NCBI GenBank assembly: GCA_937870755.1
Contig: CALMZV010000051.1
Location: 1-64,000 of the forward strand
DNA from: an uncultured Methylocystaceae bacterium
Lineage (GTDB): Bacteria > Pseudomonadota > Alphaproteobacteria > Rhizobiales > Beijerinckiaceae
Reading direction: 5' to 3'
Length of the DNA: 64,000 nt
The position numbers and the translations under genes are program-made. The notes beneath the pieces were generated by a model that saw nothing but the letters and a program-made list of their open reading frames with translations, did no database searches and was not told the origin of the DNA. Of the stretch, positions 49,015 through 58,843 are shown piece by piece. Position 1 is the stretch's first letter; each line of letters starts with the position of its first letter.

Positions 49015-50115
49015 ATGAAGGGCAGCGTCCGGATCGCGCTCGACGCCATGGGTGGCGATTTCGGCCCGTCCGTCGTCGTGCCGGGCGCAGCCATCGCGCG
49101 CGACCGCAGGCCCGATTCGTCCTACCTGTTCTTCGGCGACGAGGCGGTCATCCGCCCGATCCTCGACCAGCATCCCAAGCTGAAGGCGGTTGCCGAAATC
49201 CGCCACACCAGCGTCGTGGTGAAGAACGACGACAAGCCGAGCCAGGCGCTGCGCGCGGGCCGGCGCGTTTCCTCGATGTGGCAGGCGATAGAGGCGGTCA
49301 AGAACGGGCAGGCGGACGCCGCCGTCTCGGCCGGCAACACCGGCGCGCTGATGGCGATGTCCAAGATCTGCCTGCACATGCTGGCGGGCGTCGACCGGCC
49401 GGCGCTCGCGGCCATATGGCCGACGCTGCGGGGCGAATCCATCGTGCTCGATGTCGGCGCCACGATCGGCGCGGACGCGCAGCACCTGGTCGATCTGGCG
49501 ATCATGGGTTCGGCGATGGCGCGCATCCTGTTCGACATCGAGCGCCCGTCGGTCGGCCTCCTGAACGTGGGCGTGGAAGAGATCAAGGGTCTGGAAGAGG
49601 TTAAGGCCGCCTCGCGCCGACTGCGCGAGATCAACCTGCCGACGATGGACTATCGCGGCTTCGTCGAGGGCGACGATCTCGGCAAGGGCACGGTGGACGT
49701 GGTGGTGACCGAAGGGTTCACCGGCAATATCGCGCTGAAGACCGCCGAGGGCACGGCCAAGCAGATCGCGCAATACATGCGCGAAGCATTTTCTTCCTCG
49801 CTGTTGTCGAAGGCAGGCGCGGTGCTCGCGCGCGGCGCGTTCGACGAGCTGCGCAAGAAGATCGATCCGCGCCGCGTGAACGGCGGCCTGTTCCTGGGGC
49901 TCGACGGCGTCATCATCAAGAGCCACGGCGGCATGGACGCGCTCGGGTTCGCCGGGGCGATCGAAATCGGCTACGACATGGTTCGCCACGGCCTGCTCGA
50001 AAAAATCCGCGAGGCGCTGACGCTTTCGACCGAAGGCCTGGGCGCGGCGCCCGAAGCGCCTCCCGCGCCCGACGCCGACCGGAGCGACGCTCCGGCCGAT
50101 CCGGCCAATTCCTGA
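49015..50115 (+). CDS. plsX: Phosphate acyltransferase PlsX
   Basis: A 366-residue peripheral membrane enzyme that makes acyl-phosphate from acyl-ACP for phospholipid synthesis. Signatures: [12 protein letters not shown] at the start, [13 protein letters not shown], and [13 protein letters not shown]. The ATG at 49015 is chosen with GGGAG upstream; a GTG at 48994 would add 7 residues. The C-terminal 25 residues are a Pro/Ala/Asp tail. Followed 14 bases later by fabH. Confidence 0.95.
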   Translation: MKGSVRIALDAMGGDFGPSVVVPGAAIARDRRPDSSYLFFGDEAVIRPILDQHPKLKAVAEIRHTSVVVKNDDKPSQALRAGRRVSSMWQAIEAVKNGQADAAVSAGNTGALMAMSKICLHMLAGVDRPALAAIWPTLRGESIVLDVGATIGADAQHLVDLAIMGSAMARILFDIERPSVGLLNVGVEEIKGLEEVKAASRRLREINLPTMDYRGFVEGDDLGKGTVDVVVTEGFTGNIALKTAEGTAKQIAQYMREAFSSSLLSKAGAVLARGAFDELRKKIDPRRVNGGLFLGLDGVIIKSHGGMDALGFAGAIEIGYDMVRHGLLEKIREALTLSTEGLGAAPEAPPAPDADRSDAPADPANS

Positions 50116-50129
50116 GAAGAACGATTCAC

Positions 50130-51113
50130 ATGTCCAAATCTCCCCCGTCGGAATTGCGGTCGGTCGTGCTGGGGGTCGGCGCCTGCCTGCCCGATAAGAC
50201 GCTGACCAACGCCGATCTCGAAAAAATGGTCGACACGAGCGACGAATGGATCGTCCAGCGCAGCGGCATTCGCGAGCGCCACATCGCGGGCGAGGGCGAA
50301 ACCACGGCCACGCTCGGCGCGAAGGCGGCCGAGCGCGCGCTGGCAAGCGCGGGCGTCGATGCGCAATCGATCGACCTCATCATCTGCGCCACCTCCACGC
50401 CCGACTACACGTTCCCCGCTTCCGCCACGCAGATCCAGGCCGCGCTCGGCATCCGCCACGGCGTGGCGTTCGACCTGCAGGCGGTCTGTTCCGGCTTCGT
50501 GTTCGCCGTCGCCACCGCCGACAAGTTCCTGCGCTCGGGCTCGCACAAGCGCGCGCTGGTGATCGGCTCCGAGACGTTCTCGCGCATTCTCGACTGGCAG
50601 GACCGCACGACCTGCGTGTTGTTCGGCGACGGGGCGGGCGCCATCGTGCTCGACGCGCAGGAGAATACGGACGGGCGTGGGGTGCTCGCCTCGCGGCTGC
50701 GGTCGGACGGGCGCCATCGCGAGAAGCTGTTCGTGGACGGCGGTCCCTCGTCGACCGGCACGGTCGGGCATGTGCGCATGGTCGGCAAGGACGTGTTCCG
50801 GCACGCGGTCGGGCAGGTGTCGGATGTGATGCTCGGGTGTTTCGAGGATTGCGGGATTTCGGCGGCCGATCTCGACTGGTTCGTACCGCATCAGGCCAAC
50901 AAGCGCATCATCGACGCTTCGGCCGAGAAGCTGGGGATCGCGCCGGAAAAGGTGGTCCAGACCGTGCAACTGCACGGCAACACGTCGGCGGCCTCCATTC
51001 CCCTGGCGCTGTCCGCGGCCGTGGCCGACGGGCGAATCAAGCGCGGCGACCTCGTGATGATCGAGGCTGTCGGCGGCGGCTTCACCTGGGGCGCGGCGAT
51101 CGTCCGCTGGTGA
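50130..51113 (+). CDS. fabH: 3-oxoacyl-[ACP] synthase III
   Basis: A 327-residue condensing enzyme that starts fatty-acid synthesis from acetyl-CoA and malonyl-ACP. The triad is Cys120 (AVCSGF), a His in VPHQAN and an Asn in [23 protein letters not shown] near the N-terminus is typical. plsX-fabH-ihfA-merR is a conserved alphaproteobacterial order. Confidence 0.96.
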   Translation: MSKSPPSELRSVVLGVGACLPDKTLTNADLEKMVDTSDEWIVQRSGIRERHIAGEGETTATLGAKAAERALASAGVDAQSIDLIICATSTPDYTFPASATQIQAALGIRHGVAFDLQAVCSGFVFAVATADKFLRSGSHKRALVIGSETFSRILDWQDRTTCVLFGDGAGAIVLDAQENTDGRGVLASRLRSDGRHREKLFVDGGPSSTGTVGHVRMVGKDVFRHAVGQVSDVMLGCFEDCGISAADLDWFVPHQANKRIIDASAEKLGIAPEKVVQTVQLHGNTSAASIPLALSAAVADGRIKRGDLVMIEAVGGGFTWGAAIVRW

Positions 51114-51331
51114 GGCCGGCGCGGCCGCGGGCGGCGCGGCGCGCAGGCTGCGACAGGCCGGCGCGGCGCAGGCAAAAATGGTTGATTTTCTGTTCGTTGA
51201 AATGCAAGTTCCGTTTGAGGAGGGTAGATTCACCCGCCAATTGCGTAGGGTGAAGCGCGTTTTGCACTGTCCTCGGTAAATATTACTTGATTGCGGTGAG
51301 TCGACCGCGCCTTTGTTGCTCGAGAATTGCC

Positions 51332-51694
51332 ATGAGAGAGATTGAAGCGGTTCGCGCCGCAACCAAACCGGACGGAGCGCACGCGCCCAAGACCGTGACG
51401 CGCGCGGATCTTGCCGACGCGGTCTACCGCACGGTCGGCCTCTCCCGCGCCGAGGCCGCCGATCTGGTGGAAATGGTGCTGGACGAGATTTCCGACACGA
51501 TCGCGGCGGGGCAGTCGGTGAAACTGTCGTCCTTCGGCTCGTTCCTGGTGCGCGCGAAGGGCGAGCGCGTGGGGCGCAACCCGAAGACCGGCGTGGAAGT
51601 GCCGATCGAGCCGCGGCGGGTTGTGGTTTTCAAGGCGTCCAACGTGCTCAAGGGCAGGATCAACGGCAAGGAGATGGCGGACGAGGAGGAATGA
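51332..51694 (+). CDS. ihfA: Integration host factor subunit alpha
   Basis: A 120-residue DNA-bending protein that works as a dimer with IhfB. The family core starts at [15 protein letters not shown] (about 22-36); [20 protein letters not shown] carries the beta-arm that enters the minor groove. The first ~20 residues are a variable extension. Followed about 100 bases later by the MerR gene. Confidence 0.95.
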   Translation: MREIEAVRAATKPDGAHAPKTVTRADLADAVYRTVGLSRAEAADLVEMVLDEISDTIAAGQSVKLSSFGSFLVRAKGERVGRNPKTGVEVPIEPRRVVVFKASNVLKGRINGKEMADEEE

Positions 51695-51792
51695 TCCGCC
51701 TCCCCGGAAAATAATCTACAATCGAACGCGAATCGCGCCGTACGCGCGAACCCGCCGGATCGCATGTCCGCCCGACCGGGGATCTTATTCGC

Positions 51793-52278
51793 ATGACCAA
51801 GAGCCCGGACGCTTTCCGCACCATCAGCGAGGTCGCCGAAGACCTCGATCTGCCCCAGCACGTGCTGCGTTTCTGGGAGACGCGGTTTTCGCAGATCCGA
51901 CCGATGAAACGCACCGGCGGTCGTCGGTACTACCGGCCGGAGGACATCGACCTTCTGCGCGCGATCCGGGCGCTGCTCTACGGGCAGGGCTACACCATCA
52001 AGGGCGTGCAGCGCATCCTCAAGGAACAGGGCGCGCGCGGGGTGATCTCCGCGCACGCCTCGGGCGCGGCGCCGCCACGGCCGGCGGCCGAGCCGGAGGA
52101 GGGACCGGCCGAGACGCCAGTGGCGCAGAGTTCGTTCGGCTTCGCCGACGCGCCGGCCGATGCGGGCGTGGCGCCGGTCATCGTGCACGCGCCTTCGCCC
52201 GCGCAGCTCGAGGAGATGGCGCGGCTTGCGCGCGACATCGCCGAATGCGCGCGCCTGCTGCGCGCGGCGCGCGAATAG
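51793..52278 (+). CDS. MerR-family transcriptional regulator
   Basis: A 161-residue regulator. The N-terminal winged helix (about 9-80; [42 protein letters not shown]) is a clear MerR domain. The C-terminal part is Ala/Pro-rich with a short helix and no metal-binding Cys pattern, so the signal is unknown. Its place after ihfA is conserved. Confidence 0.92.
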   Translation: MTKSPDAFRTISEVAEDLDLPQHVLRFWETRFSQIRPMKRTGGRRYYRPEDIDLLRAIRALLYGQGYTIKGVQRILKEQGARGVISAHASGAAPPRPAAEPEEGPAETPVAQSSFGFADAPADAGVAPVIVHAPSPAQLEEMARLARDIAECARLLRAARE

Positions 52279-52291
52279 CGCTTCTGGCGTG

Positions 52292-52320
52292 TTGCGCCGC
52301 CGGATGGGCTTCTCTATAAG
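52292..52320 (+). promoter_or_regulatory. Candidate promoter of tRNA-Pro
   Basis: ttgcgc (52292-52297) and tataag (52315-52320) with a 17-base spacer, ending 10 bases before the tRNA 5' end. Spacing and position fit a sigma-70 promoter. Confidence 0.55.
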
Positions 52321-52330
52321 CGCCCCAAGT

Positions 52331-52408
52331 CGGAGTGTAGCGCAGCCCGGTTAGCGCACTTGTCTGGGGGACAAGGGGTCGTGGGTTCGAATCCCGCCAC
52401 TCCGACCA
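52331..52408 (+). tRNA. tRNA-Pro (anticodon GGG)
   Basis: A 78-base cloverleaf with encoded CCA. The acceptor arms cggagtg and cactccg pair fully, followed by the discriminator A and CCA (52406-52408). The anticodon arm cttgt/acaag encloses ctggggg, placing GGG at 52366-52368, which reads CCC and CCU. The T-loop is ttcgaat within gtggg/cccgc. Confidence 0.95.
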
Positions 52409-52552
52409 TTTTCCTTCGAAATCTTCTTTGCAGATTTACGGGTCGCGACACGCGCCTGCGGCGGCTCGCCTGTGGCGACTCGCTTGTGGCGGCCTGCCTG
52501 CGACGAATGGCGCGCGCGATCCAGCGATGCTCCATGTTGATCGATCATTCCT

Positions 52553-52567
52553 GATGTTCTAAACATC
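52553..52567. promoter_or_regulatory. Palindrome upstream of the HTH gene (candidate operator)
   Basis: gatgttctaaacatc is a perfect 6-bp inverted repeat with a 3-base centre, 29 bases before the start codon of the small HTH protein. It could be its autoregulatory operator. Confidence 0.4.
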
Positions 52568-52596
52568 ATTATGCGATCACAGAACATGGATATTCC

Positions 52597-52860
52597 ATGA
52601 TCACCGCAGCCCAGATGCGCGCCGCCCGGGCGCTTGTCGGAATGGACCAGAAGACGCTGGCGGAACGCTCCGGCGTCTCGCTCGCCACCATCCAGCGCAT
52701 GGAGGCGAGCGAGGGCGTCGTGCGCGGCGTGGTCGAATCGCTCACCCGCGTGGTCGATGCGCTGAACGCGGCCGGCGTGGAGCTGATCGCCGAAAATGCG
52801 CCCAGCGAGGCGACGGGGCGGGGCGTGCGCCTGCGCCGGTCCGGGGCGCATCGGGGTTAG
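52597..52860 (+). CDS. Small XRE-type helix-turn-helix protein
   Basis: An 87-residue protein. Residues about 5-62 form an XRE HTH (AAQMRAARALVGMDQKTLAERSGVS..., with SLATIQRMEAS as recognition helix). The tail is short and basic. Family members are DNA-binding regulators, often self-regulating. The leader is AT-rich and holds a palindrome. It ends 30 bases before the SulP gene, which it may control. Confidence 0.82.
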   Translation: MITAAQMRAARALVGMDQKTLAERSGVSLATIQRMEASEGVVRGVVESLTRVVDALNAAGVELIAENAPSEATGRGVRLRRSGAHRG

Positions 52861-52890
52861 TTGCAATTTCCGCACGAAGGCGCAGGTCCG

Positions 52891-54603
52891 ATGAACGCCA
52901 GCCACCACCTCCCGCCGCCGACCTTCGCAGAACTGTTCACGCCGAAGTCCATCACCATTCTGCGCGAGGGCTACGGGCTGCACGCGTTCCGGGCGGACGC
53001 GCTCGCCGGGCTGACGGTCGCCATCGTCGCGCTGCCGCTGTCGATGGCGATCGCCATCGCGTCGGGGGTGGGGCCGGACCGGGGCCTCTACGCGGCGATC
53101 ATCGGCGGGTTTCTGGTGTCGGCGCTGGGCGGCAGCCGGTTCCAGATCGGCGGGCCGGCCGGCGCGTTTATCGTGCTTGTGGCCGCCACCGTTGAGCGAC
53201 CGGGCGTGGAGGGCATGCTCATCGCCACGATGATGGCCGGCATGATTCTCGCCGCCATCGGTCTCCTGCGTCTCGGAACCTATATCAAATTCATTCCCTA
53301 TCCCGTCACCGTCGGCTTCACGGCCGGCATCGCCGTCATCATTTTCGCAAGCCAGATCAAGGACCTGTTTGGGCTGTCGCTCGCAGGGAAGGAGCCGGGC
53401 GAACTCCTGCCCAAACTGGCGGCGCTGCTTTCCGCCGCCGGGACGGCGAACCCGGCGGCGGCCGCGGTCGCGGCGCTGACGATCCTCGTCATCGTCGGCC
53501 TCAAGCGTTTCCGTCCGGGCTGGCCCGGCATGCTAATCGCCATCGCGCTCGCAGCGGCGGTCGCGTATGCGATGGGCCTGCCCGTCGAAACGATCGGATC
53601 GCGGTTCGGCGGCATTCCGCAATCGCTGCCTTCGCCGGCCCTGCCGGAGATCACGCTCGCCAAGATCACGGCGGCGCTTCCCAACGCCATCGCCTTCGCG
53701 TTGCTCGGCGCCATCGAATCGCTGCTGTCGGCCGTGGTCGCCGACGGCATGACGGGACGGCGCCATCGCTCGAACTGCGAACTGGTCGCGCAGGGAGTCG
53801 CCAATGTCGCCTCGGCGCTGTTCGGCGGGCTGTGCGTGACGGGAACGATCGCGCGCACGGCGACCAATGTGCGCTCGGGCGCGCACGGGCCGATCGCCGG
53901 CATGATGCACGCCGGTTTCCTGCTGCTGTTCGTGCTGGTCGCGGCGCCCCTGGCCAGCTACATCCCGCTCCCGGCGCTCGCCGGCGTGCTCGCCATCGTG
54001 GCGTGGAACATGGCGGAAAAGCACGAGTTCGCGACGCTCGTGCGGTCCTCGCGCGGCGACGCGCTGGTGTTGCTGGCGACCTTTTTCCTGACGATCTTCC
54101 GCGACCTGACGGAGGGCATCGTCGTCGGGTTCGCCCTCGGCGCGCTTCTGTTCATCAACCGCATGGCCGAGACGACGGCGATCGAGGCGCACAGCCCGCG
54201 CGTCGATCTGGATCGCGCGGATTCGGCCGACGGGCGGGCGCCTTACGATCCCTCGCTGGCGCAGGAGCGGGACATCGTCGTCTACCGCATCACCGGCGCG
54301 TTCTTCTTTGCGGCGGCCTCGGCGGTCGGCGCGGTGCTCGACCGCATTCAGGATCGGCACAAGGCGCTGGTGGTCGATTTCACCGCCGTGCCGTTTCTCG
54401 ATTCGACAGCCGCCAACACGCTGGCCGGCGCCGTCGCCAAGGCCGAGCGGCGCGGCGTGCGCATGTTCTTCACCGGGGCCTCGGTCGGGGTAAGGCAGAC
54501 CCTGTTGAGCCACGGCGTGCGCGAGCCGCGCGTCGCCTGGCGACGCACGATCGAGGAGGCCATGGCGGAGGCGCATGCGGGTCCGGACGAGCTTCATCAT
54601 TGA
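52891..54603 (+). CDS. SulP family anion transporter with STAS domain
   Basis: A 570-residue protein. About twelve membrane segments (35-440) include the family pattern AGLTVAIVALPLSMAIAIASGVGPDRGLYAAI and IGGPAGAF. A cytoplasmic STAS domain (about 470-555; VVDFTAVPFLDSTAANTL) follows. The family carries sulfate, bicarbonate or dicarboxylates; the ion is not predictable here. The ATG at 52891 is preferred to a TTG at 52861. Confidence 0.93.
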   Translation: MNASHHLPPPTFAELFTPKSITILREGYGLHAFRADALAGLTVAIVALPLSMAIAIASGVGPDRGLYAAIIGGFLVSALGGSRFQIGGPAGAFIVLVAATVERPGVEGMLIATMMAGMILAAIGLLRLGTYIKFIPYPVTVGFTAGIAVIIFASQIKDLFGLSLAGKEPGELLPKLAALLSAAGTANPAAAAVAALTILVIVGLKRFRPGWPGMLIAIALAAAVAYAMGLPVETIGSRFGGIPQSLPSPALPEITLAKITAALPNAIAFALLGAIESLLSAVVADGMTGRRHRSNCELVAQGVANVASALFGGLCVTGTIARTATNVRSGAHGPIAGMMHAGFLLLFVLVAAPLASYIPLPALAGVLAIVAWNMAEKHEFATLVRSSRGDALVLLATFFLTIFRDLTEGIVVGFALGALLFINRMAETTAIEAHSPRVDLDRADSADGRAPYDPSLAQERDIVVYRITGAFFFAAASAVGAVLDRIQDRHKALVVDFTAVPFLDSTAANTLAGAVAKAERRGVRMFFTGASVGVRQTLLSHGVREPRVAWRRTIEEAMAEAHAGPDELHH

Positions 54604-54699
54604 TTTGTCGGACATTTTTGTCGCAGCGGGCTGGACGCAGCCGGCCAGGCGGCGTCAAACGTTCTGTTTTTCTTGACGATTTTAGAGGGAAAAGTTCGC

Positions 54700-55065
54700 A
54701 TGGCCCTTTTCAGGAGATGGTTTTGCGCTAACCTATTCTCTCACGGTCGCGCGTCGATCGAGCGGTTTCTGGAGCCTTCGATGTTCGACCGGTTGATGAC
54801 CCTCGGGTTCGAAACGACGATGCTGGTCGTCGAATCCCAGCAAGTGATCGCATTGCGTCTGATGCGCCTGGCGGCGGGCGGCCCCGGCGCGGTCCACGAA
54901 TCGCAGCGCATGGTGGTGGAGAAGGCGGTCGCGGCGGTGGAGTCCGGGGCGCGGCTGGCGGTCGGACAGGATCCCGGCGTCATTCTGCGCTCCTACCGCC
55001 GCAAGGTGCAGGCCAATCGGCGGCGGCTGTCTGCGGGCGCGGCGCTGGAATATTCGCGCGCGTGA
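54700..55065 (+). CDS. Helical hypothetical protein
   Basis: A 121-residue protein not recognised. It is predicted mainly alpha-helical, with MFDRLMTLGFETTMLVVESQQ in the middle and a basic C-terminus (SYRRKVQANRRRL). The pattern is loosely phasin-like but too short to claim. The ATG at 54700 has AGAGGGA upstream; a TTG at 54673 is possible. Its stop overlaps the GTG of the next gene. Confidence 0.6.
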   Translation: MALFRRWFCANLFSHGRASIERFLEPSMFDRLMTLGFETTMLVVESQQVIALRLMRLAAGGPGAVHESQRMVVEKAVAAVESGARLAVGQDPGVILRSYRRKVQANRRRLSAGAALEYSRA

Positions 55066-55973
55066 GCGCGCCGGCGGCCGGTTCGTTTCTCGATCTTGAA
55101 TGTGAGGGCGCGCGGGCGCGAATCGCCTTGCGCGGCGCCGAGCCGCTTTGCTGGCGCGTGGGCGACCTCGACCTTCTGTGGAAGCCGGACCCCGCCGTCT
55201 GGGCGGAAACCGCTCCCATCCTTTTTCCCATCGTCGGCTGGACCCGCGACGGCGTGCGCCATCGCGGGCGCGCCTATCCGCTCGGGCTGCACGGATTCGC
55301 GCGGTCCGCCGAATTCGCCGTGGTGGAGCGCGCCGCCGACGGCGCCCGGCTGCGGCTGGTCGACAGCGCGGCGACGCGCGCGCTCTATCCGTTCGCCTTC
55401 CGGCTGGAGGCGACGTATCGGCTGACCGCGACCGCGCTCGCGTGGGCGCTGGAGGTGGAGAATGTCGGCGAGGCGCCGATGCCCTACGCGGTCGGGCTGC
55501 ATCCGGGCTTCGCCTGGCCGCTCGGCGGATCGCGGGCCGAACACATGTTCCTCTTCGAGACGCAGGAGAACCCGCTGGCGCCGGTCATCGCGCCGGGCGG
55601 GCTGTTTTCGGACCAAACACGCCCCGTTCCGCTCGAGGGCCGGCGCCTGCGCCTGACGCCGGCGGCGTTCGCGCGCGAAGCGCTGTGCTTTCTGAATATC
55701 GCGAGCCGGCGGGCGGCCTACGACAACGGCGAGGGGCTAAGGCTTTCGATCGAACTGGAGAATTTTCCGCATCTGGCGCTCTGGGCGCGTCCGCCGGCGC
55801 CATTCCTGTGCATCGAGGCGTGGACCGGCCACGGCGATCCGGTGGGGTTCGACGGCGAGATTTCCGACAAACCGTCCATGCGCCTGCTCGCGCCGGGCGC
55901 GCGGGCGCGCCATGCGGCGCGTTTTGCTTTGGAAGACGTCGCGGGCGCGCTTGGCGCCGGCCGCGCGGTCTGA
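55062..55973 (+). CDS. Aldose 1-epimerase family protein (LacX-like)
   Basis: A 303-residue beta-sandwich protein of the galactose mutarotase superfamily. [28 protein letters not shown] (about 53-80) and the later AVGLHPGF and CIEAW supply the usual His/Glu region of the sugar site. Probably acts on a free or phosphorylated sugar; the substrate is unknown. The GTG start overlaps the preceding stop by 4 bases (GTGA), showing coupling. Confidence 0.88.
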   Translation: MSAPAAGSFLDLECEGARARIALRGAEPLCWRVGDLDLLWKPDPAVWAETAPILFPIVGWTRDGVRHRGRAYPLGLHGFARSAEFAVVERAADGARLRLVDSAATRALYPFAFRLEATYRLTATALAWALEVENVGEAPMPYAVGLHPGFAWPLGGSRAEHMFLFETQENPLAPVIAPGGLFSDQTRPVPLEGRRLRLTPAAFAREALCFLNIASRRAAYDNGEGLRLSIELENFPHLALWARPPAPFLCIEAWTGHGDPVGFDGEISDKPSMRLLAPGARARHAARFALEDVAGALGAGRAV

Positions 55974-56005
55974 CAAAAGGCGGCGTTCGTTCCGGGCAGG
56001 GCGCC

Positions 56006-56926
56006 ATGACACAACTTCCAGATTTTCTGCGGCCTTCCGGCGAAGGCGCGCTGGTCATCGACGGCAAGATCGCGGCCGGCGCCGTGGTAGAACAGGCGCG
56101 CCGTGCGACCGCCGATCTCATCGCCAGGGGCGTGCGACCGGGGCTGGCGGTCGTGCTCGTGGGCGACGATCCGGCGAGCGGCGTCTACGTGCGCTCCAAG
56201 AGCCGCATGGCCGCCGACCTCGGTTTTCACTCCATCCAGCGCAACCTGCCGGCCGACGTGGCCCAGGCGACGCTCAACGCGCTGATCGACGACCTGAACG
56301 CCGATCCGGCGGTGCACGGCATTCTGGTGCAGCTGCCTCTGCCCAAGGGGCTCGACAGCGCCGCGGCGCTGGAGCGGATCGACCCGCGCAAGGATGTCGA
56401 CGGCATTCACCCGGTCAACGCCGGCCTTTTGGCCACCGGCGCGACGGCGCGCGCGCTGCTGCCGTGCACGCCGGTCGGCTCCATGCGCCTGATCGAACAG
56501 ACGGCGCAGGCGCTCGGCCGCAGCGTGGCGGGCGCCGAGGCGGTCGTCATCGGCCGCTCCAACCTGATGGGCAAGCCGATGGCGCAATTGCTGCTGGCCG
56601 CCAACGCCACCGTCACCGTCGCCCATTCGCGCACGCGCGACCTGCCGGGCGTGGTGCGGCGCGCCGATATCGTGGTGGCCGCCGTCGGCCAGCCGGAGAT
56701 GGTGCGCGGCGACTGGATCAAGCCTGGCGCCATCGTCATCGACGTGGGCATCAACCGCGTGCCGACGGCCGACGGCAAATACCGGCTGGCGGGCGACGTG
56801 GCCTATGGCGAAGCGCTGAAAACCGCAGGCGCCATCACCCCGGTGCCCGGCGGGGTGGGGCAGATGACCGTGCCGCTGCTGATGGCCAACACGATCGAGG
56901 CGGCGCGCAGGAGCCTGCCGGCCTGA
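56006..56926 (+). CDS. folD: Methylenetetrahydrofolate dehydrogenase/cyclohydrolase
   Basis: A 306-residue bifunctional enzyme interconverting 5,10-methylene-, methenyl- and 10-formyl-tetrahydrofolate. Signatures: [13 protein letters not shown] with the catalytic Lys, [18 protein letters not shown] and PCTPVGSM, then the NADP-binding [17 protein letters not shown] and [11 protein letters not shown]. With glyA it forms the folate one-carbon set in the window. Confidence 0.96.
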   Translation: MTQLPDFLRPSGEGALVIDGKIAAGAVVEQARRATADLIARGVRPGLAVVLVGDDPASGVYVRSKSRMAADLGFHSIQRNLPADVAQATLNALIDDLNADPAVHGILVQLPLPKGLDSAAALERIDPRKDVDGIHPVNAGLLATGATARALLPCTPVGSMRLIEQTAQALGRSVAGAEAVVIGRSNLMGKPMAQLLLAANATVTVAHSRTRDLPGVVRRADIVVAAVGQPEMVRGDWIKPGAIVIDVGINRVPTADGKYRLAGDVAYGEALKTAGAITPVPGGVGQMTVPLLMANTIEAARRSLPA

Positions 56927-56933
56927 GCGTTTT

Positions 56934-56956
56934 CGCTTCCGAGGGAATCGGAAGCG
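56934..56956. repeat. Palindromic intergenic repeat, copy B / hairpin after folD
   Basis: A perfect 9-bp stem (cgcttccga and tcggaagcg) with a 5-base loop, 8 bases after the folD stop. It shares 19 of 22 bases with the copy after recO at 17123-17144. Further partial inverted repeats follow up to about 57030. Confidence 0.65.
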
Positions 56957-57101
56957 ATGCTCCAGCGATCGGTTCCGGCGCGTTTTCTTTGCGCGAACCG
57001 GCGCCCGCTTTGCGCGAAAGCGCTCCGCGATGATGGACGCAGGGCGTGCGTCTGCTACCATCGTGCGCGCCGTCCGCGGGGCGGGGCAGTCGGTCGGAGC
57101 C

Positions 57102-57791
57102 ATGCAGAGTCTCTCGCGTATCGCATTCTTCAAGGATGTGCAGGACATCGATCTCGCCGCGTTCGAACGGCGGGTTCTGTGGCGCAAAGCCTCGGAGAAC
57201 GAAACCATCGTCGATTTCGAGGACCAGTCGAGCGACGTCTACTTCATCGTCACCGGCGACGTGCGCGTGCTGATCCGCACGGCGGCGGGCAAGGAGGTGA
57301 TTCTGGCCGACCTGAAGGCCGGCGCCTTTTTCGGCGAGCTCGCGGCAATCGACGGCATCAAGCGTTCCGCGAATGTGACGGCGCTCACCAACGCGGAACT
57401 CTGCATCATGCCGGCGGCCGTGTTCCGCGACATTCTGTTCACCTCGCGGGCGGCCTGCGACAAGGTTCTCAAACTGCTCGCCACGCGCGTGCGCGAGGGC
57501 AACGCGCGGCTGGCTGAACTGTCGATCTTCGATCTGCGCCACCGCCTTTATGCGGAGCTGCTGCGCATGTCGCATCCGCGCGCGGGCCATGCGGGCGAGA
57601 AAGTGGTGACTCCGCCGCCGTTCCACCATGTCGTCGCCGCGCGGATCGGTTGCCGGCGCGAGCAGGTGACGCGCGAGTTCTCCGCGCTCGAACGCGAGGG
57701 CCTCATCGAGAAGACCAAGGGCGCGCTCGTGCTGACCAAACCGCTGGTGCTGGAGCAACGGCTCGCCGACGCGCTGCGCGAGGATCGCTGA
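57102..57791 (+). CDS. Crp/Fnr-family transcriptional regulator
   Basis: A 229-residue regulator with an N-terminal cyclic-nucleotide-type sensor (about 10-125; VYFIVTGDVRVLI, GAFFGELAAIDG) and a C-terminal winged helix (about 150-215; RIGCRREQVTREFSALEREGLI). The Cys residues of Fnr iron-sulfur sensors are not seen, so a Crp-like effector is more likely. The ATG at 57102 follows GGAG; one at 57030 is possible. It ends 2 bases before the ABC transporter start, so it is probably co-transcribed with it. Confidence 0.9.
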   Translation: MQSLSRIAFFKDVQDIDLAAFERRVLWRKASENETIVDFEDQSSDVYFIVTGDVRVLIRTAAGKEVILADLKAGAFFGELAAIDGIKRSANVTALTNAELCIMPAAVFRDILFTSRAACDKVLKLLATRVREGNARLAELSIFDLRHRLYAELLRMSHPRAGHAGEKVVTPPPFHHVVAARIGCRREQVTREFSALEREGLIEKTKGALVLTKPLVLEQRLADALREDR

Positions 57792-57793
57792 AA

Positions 57794-58843
57794 TTGAACG
57801 ACCCGGTTCTGCGTTTCGACAGGGTGTCGAAACAGTTCGGCGCGACGCGCGCCGTGGACGATGTTTCGCTGGAGGTGCGCGCGGGCGAGTTCTTCGCGCT
57901 GCTCGGTCCGTCCGGCTGCGGCAAGACCACGCTCATGCGCATGGCCGCCGGATTCGAGACGCCGGACACGGGCGCCGTGTTCATCGACGGCGCGGACATG
58001 CGCGCGACGCCGCCGCACCGGCGTCCCGTCAACATGATGTTCCAGTCCTACGCGCTGTTTCCGCATCTCACCGTCGCCGACAACATCGCGTTCGGTCTGA
58101 AACGCATGGGCGTGGACCGGGCGACCATCGTCACGCGCGTCGCGGAAATGGTCCGCATCGCCCAATTGCAGGGCATGGAGCGGCGCAAGCCCGCGCAATT
58201 GTCGGGCGGCCAGCGCCAGCGCGTGGCCCTTGCGCGCGCGCTCGCGCGCGGACCGAAACTGCTGCTGCTCGACGAACCGCTCGGCGCGCTCGACCGCAAG
58301 TTGCGCGAGGAGACGCAGTTCGAACTGATGCAGATCCAGAAAAAACTGAACGTCGCGTTCCTCGTCGTCACTCACGATCAGGACGAGGCGCTGGCGATGG
58401 CCGATCGCATCGCCATCATGCGCGCGGGGCGCATCGAGCAACTGGGAGCGCCGGGCGAGATTTACGCGCGTCCGCGCACGAAATTCGTGGCGGGTTTCGT
58501 CGGCGAGACGAATTTCTTCGAAGGCAGGGTGATCGCGCGCGATGCGCATGCGATCCGCATCGAAACGCCGGACGGCGTCATCGAGATAGCGCACGAAGGG
58601 TTTTCGGGCGACCATGCGATCGTCTCGGTGCGGCCCGAGCGGATCGCGCCGGGCGGGGCGGGGCGCAACAGTGTCGCTGGCGAGGTGCAGGACGTGATCT
58701 TTCGCGGCGATCATTCGCTGGCGCGGGTGCGGCTTTCCTCCGGCGCGCTGCTGCGCGTGGCGGCGGATGCGGGCGCGCTGGCGCAGGGCGCGCGCGCGAC
58801 GTTCGCGTTTGGCGCCAACGACGGCGTGATCGTCGATGGTTGA
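57794..58843 (+). CDS. ABC transporter ATP-binding protein (PotA-like)
   Basis: A 349-residue ATPase. Walker A GPSGCGKTT, signature LSGGQRQR and Walker B LLLLDEP are intact; a C-terminal TOBE-type regulatory domain occupies about 270-349. Family: spermidine/putrescine or iron-type importers. The start is TTG (no suitable ATG nearby), 2 bases after the Crp gene. It overlaps the first permease gene by 8 bases. Confidence 0.9.
   Translation: MNDPVLRFDRVSKQFGATRAVDDVSLEVRAGEFFALLGPSGCGKTTLMRMAAGFETPDTGAVFIDGADMRATPPHRRPVNMMFQSYALFPHLTVADNIAFGLKRMGVDRATIVTRVAEMVRIAQLQGMERRKPAQLSGGQRQRVALARALARGPKLLLLDEPLGALDRKLREETQFELMQIQKKLNVAFLVVTHDQDEALAMADRIAIMRAGRIEQLGAPGEIYARPRTKFVAGFVGETNFFEGRVIARDAHAIRIETPDGVIEIAHEGFSGDHAIVSVRPERIAPGGAGRNSVAGEVQDVIFRGDHSLARVRLSSGALLRVAADAGALAQGARATFAFGANDGVIVDG

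Noticed and set aside
52331-54603. Possible genomic island at tRNA-Pro
   Set aside because: There is no integrase, transposase or phage gene, and I could not find a repeated tRNA 3' end downstream. Kept only as a low-level finding about the HTH gene.
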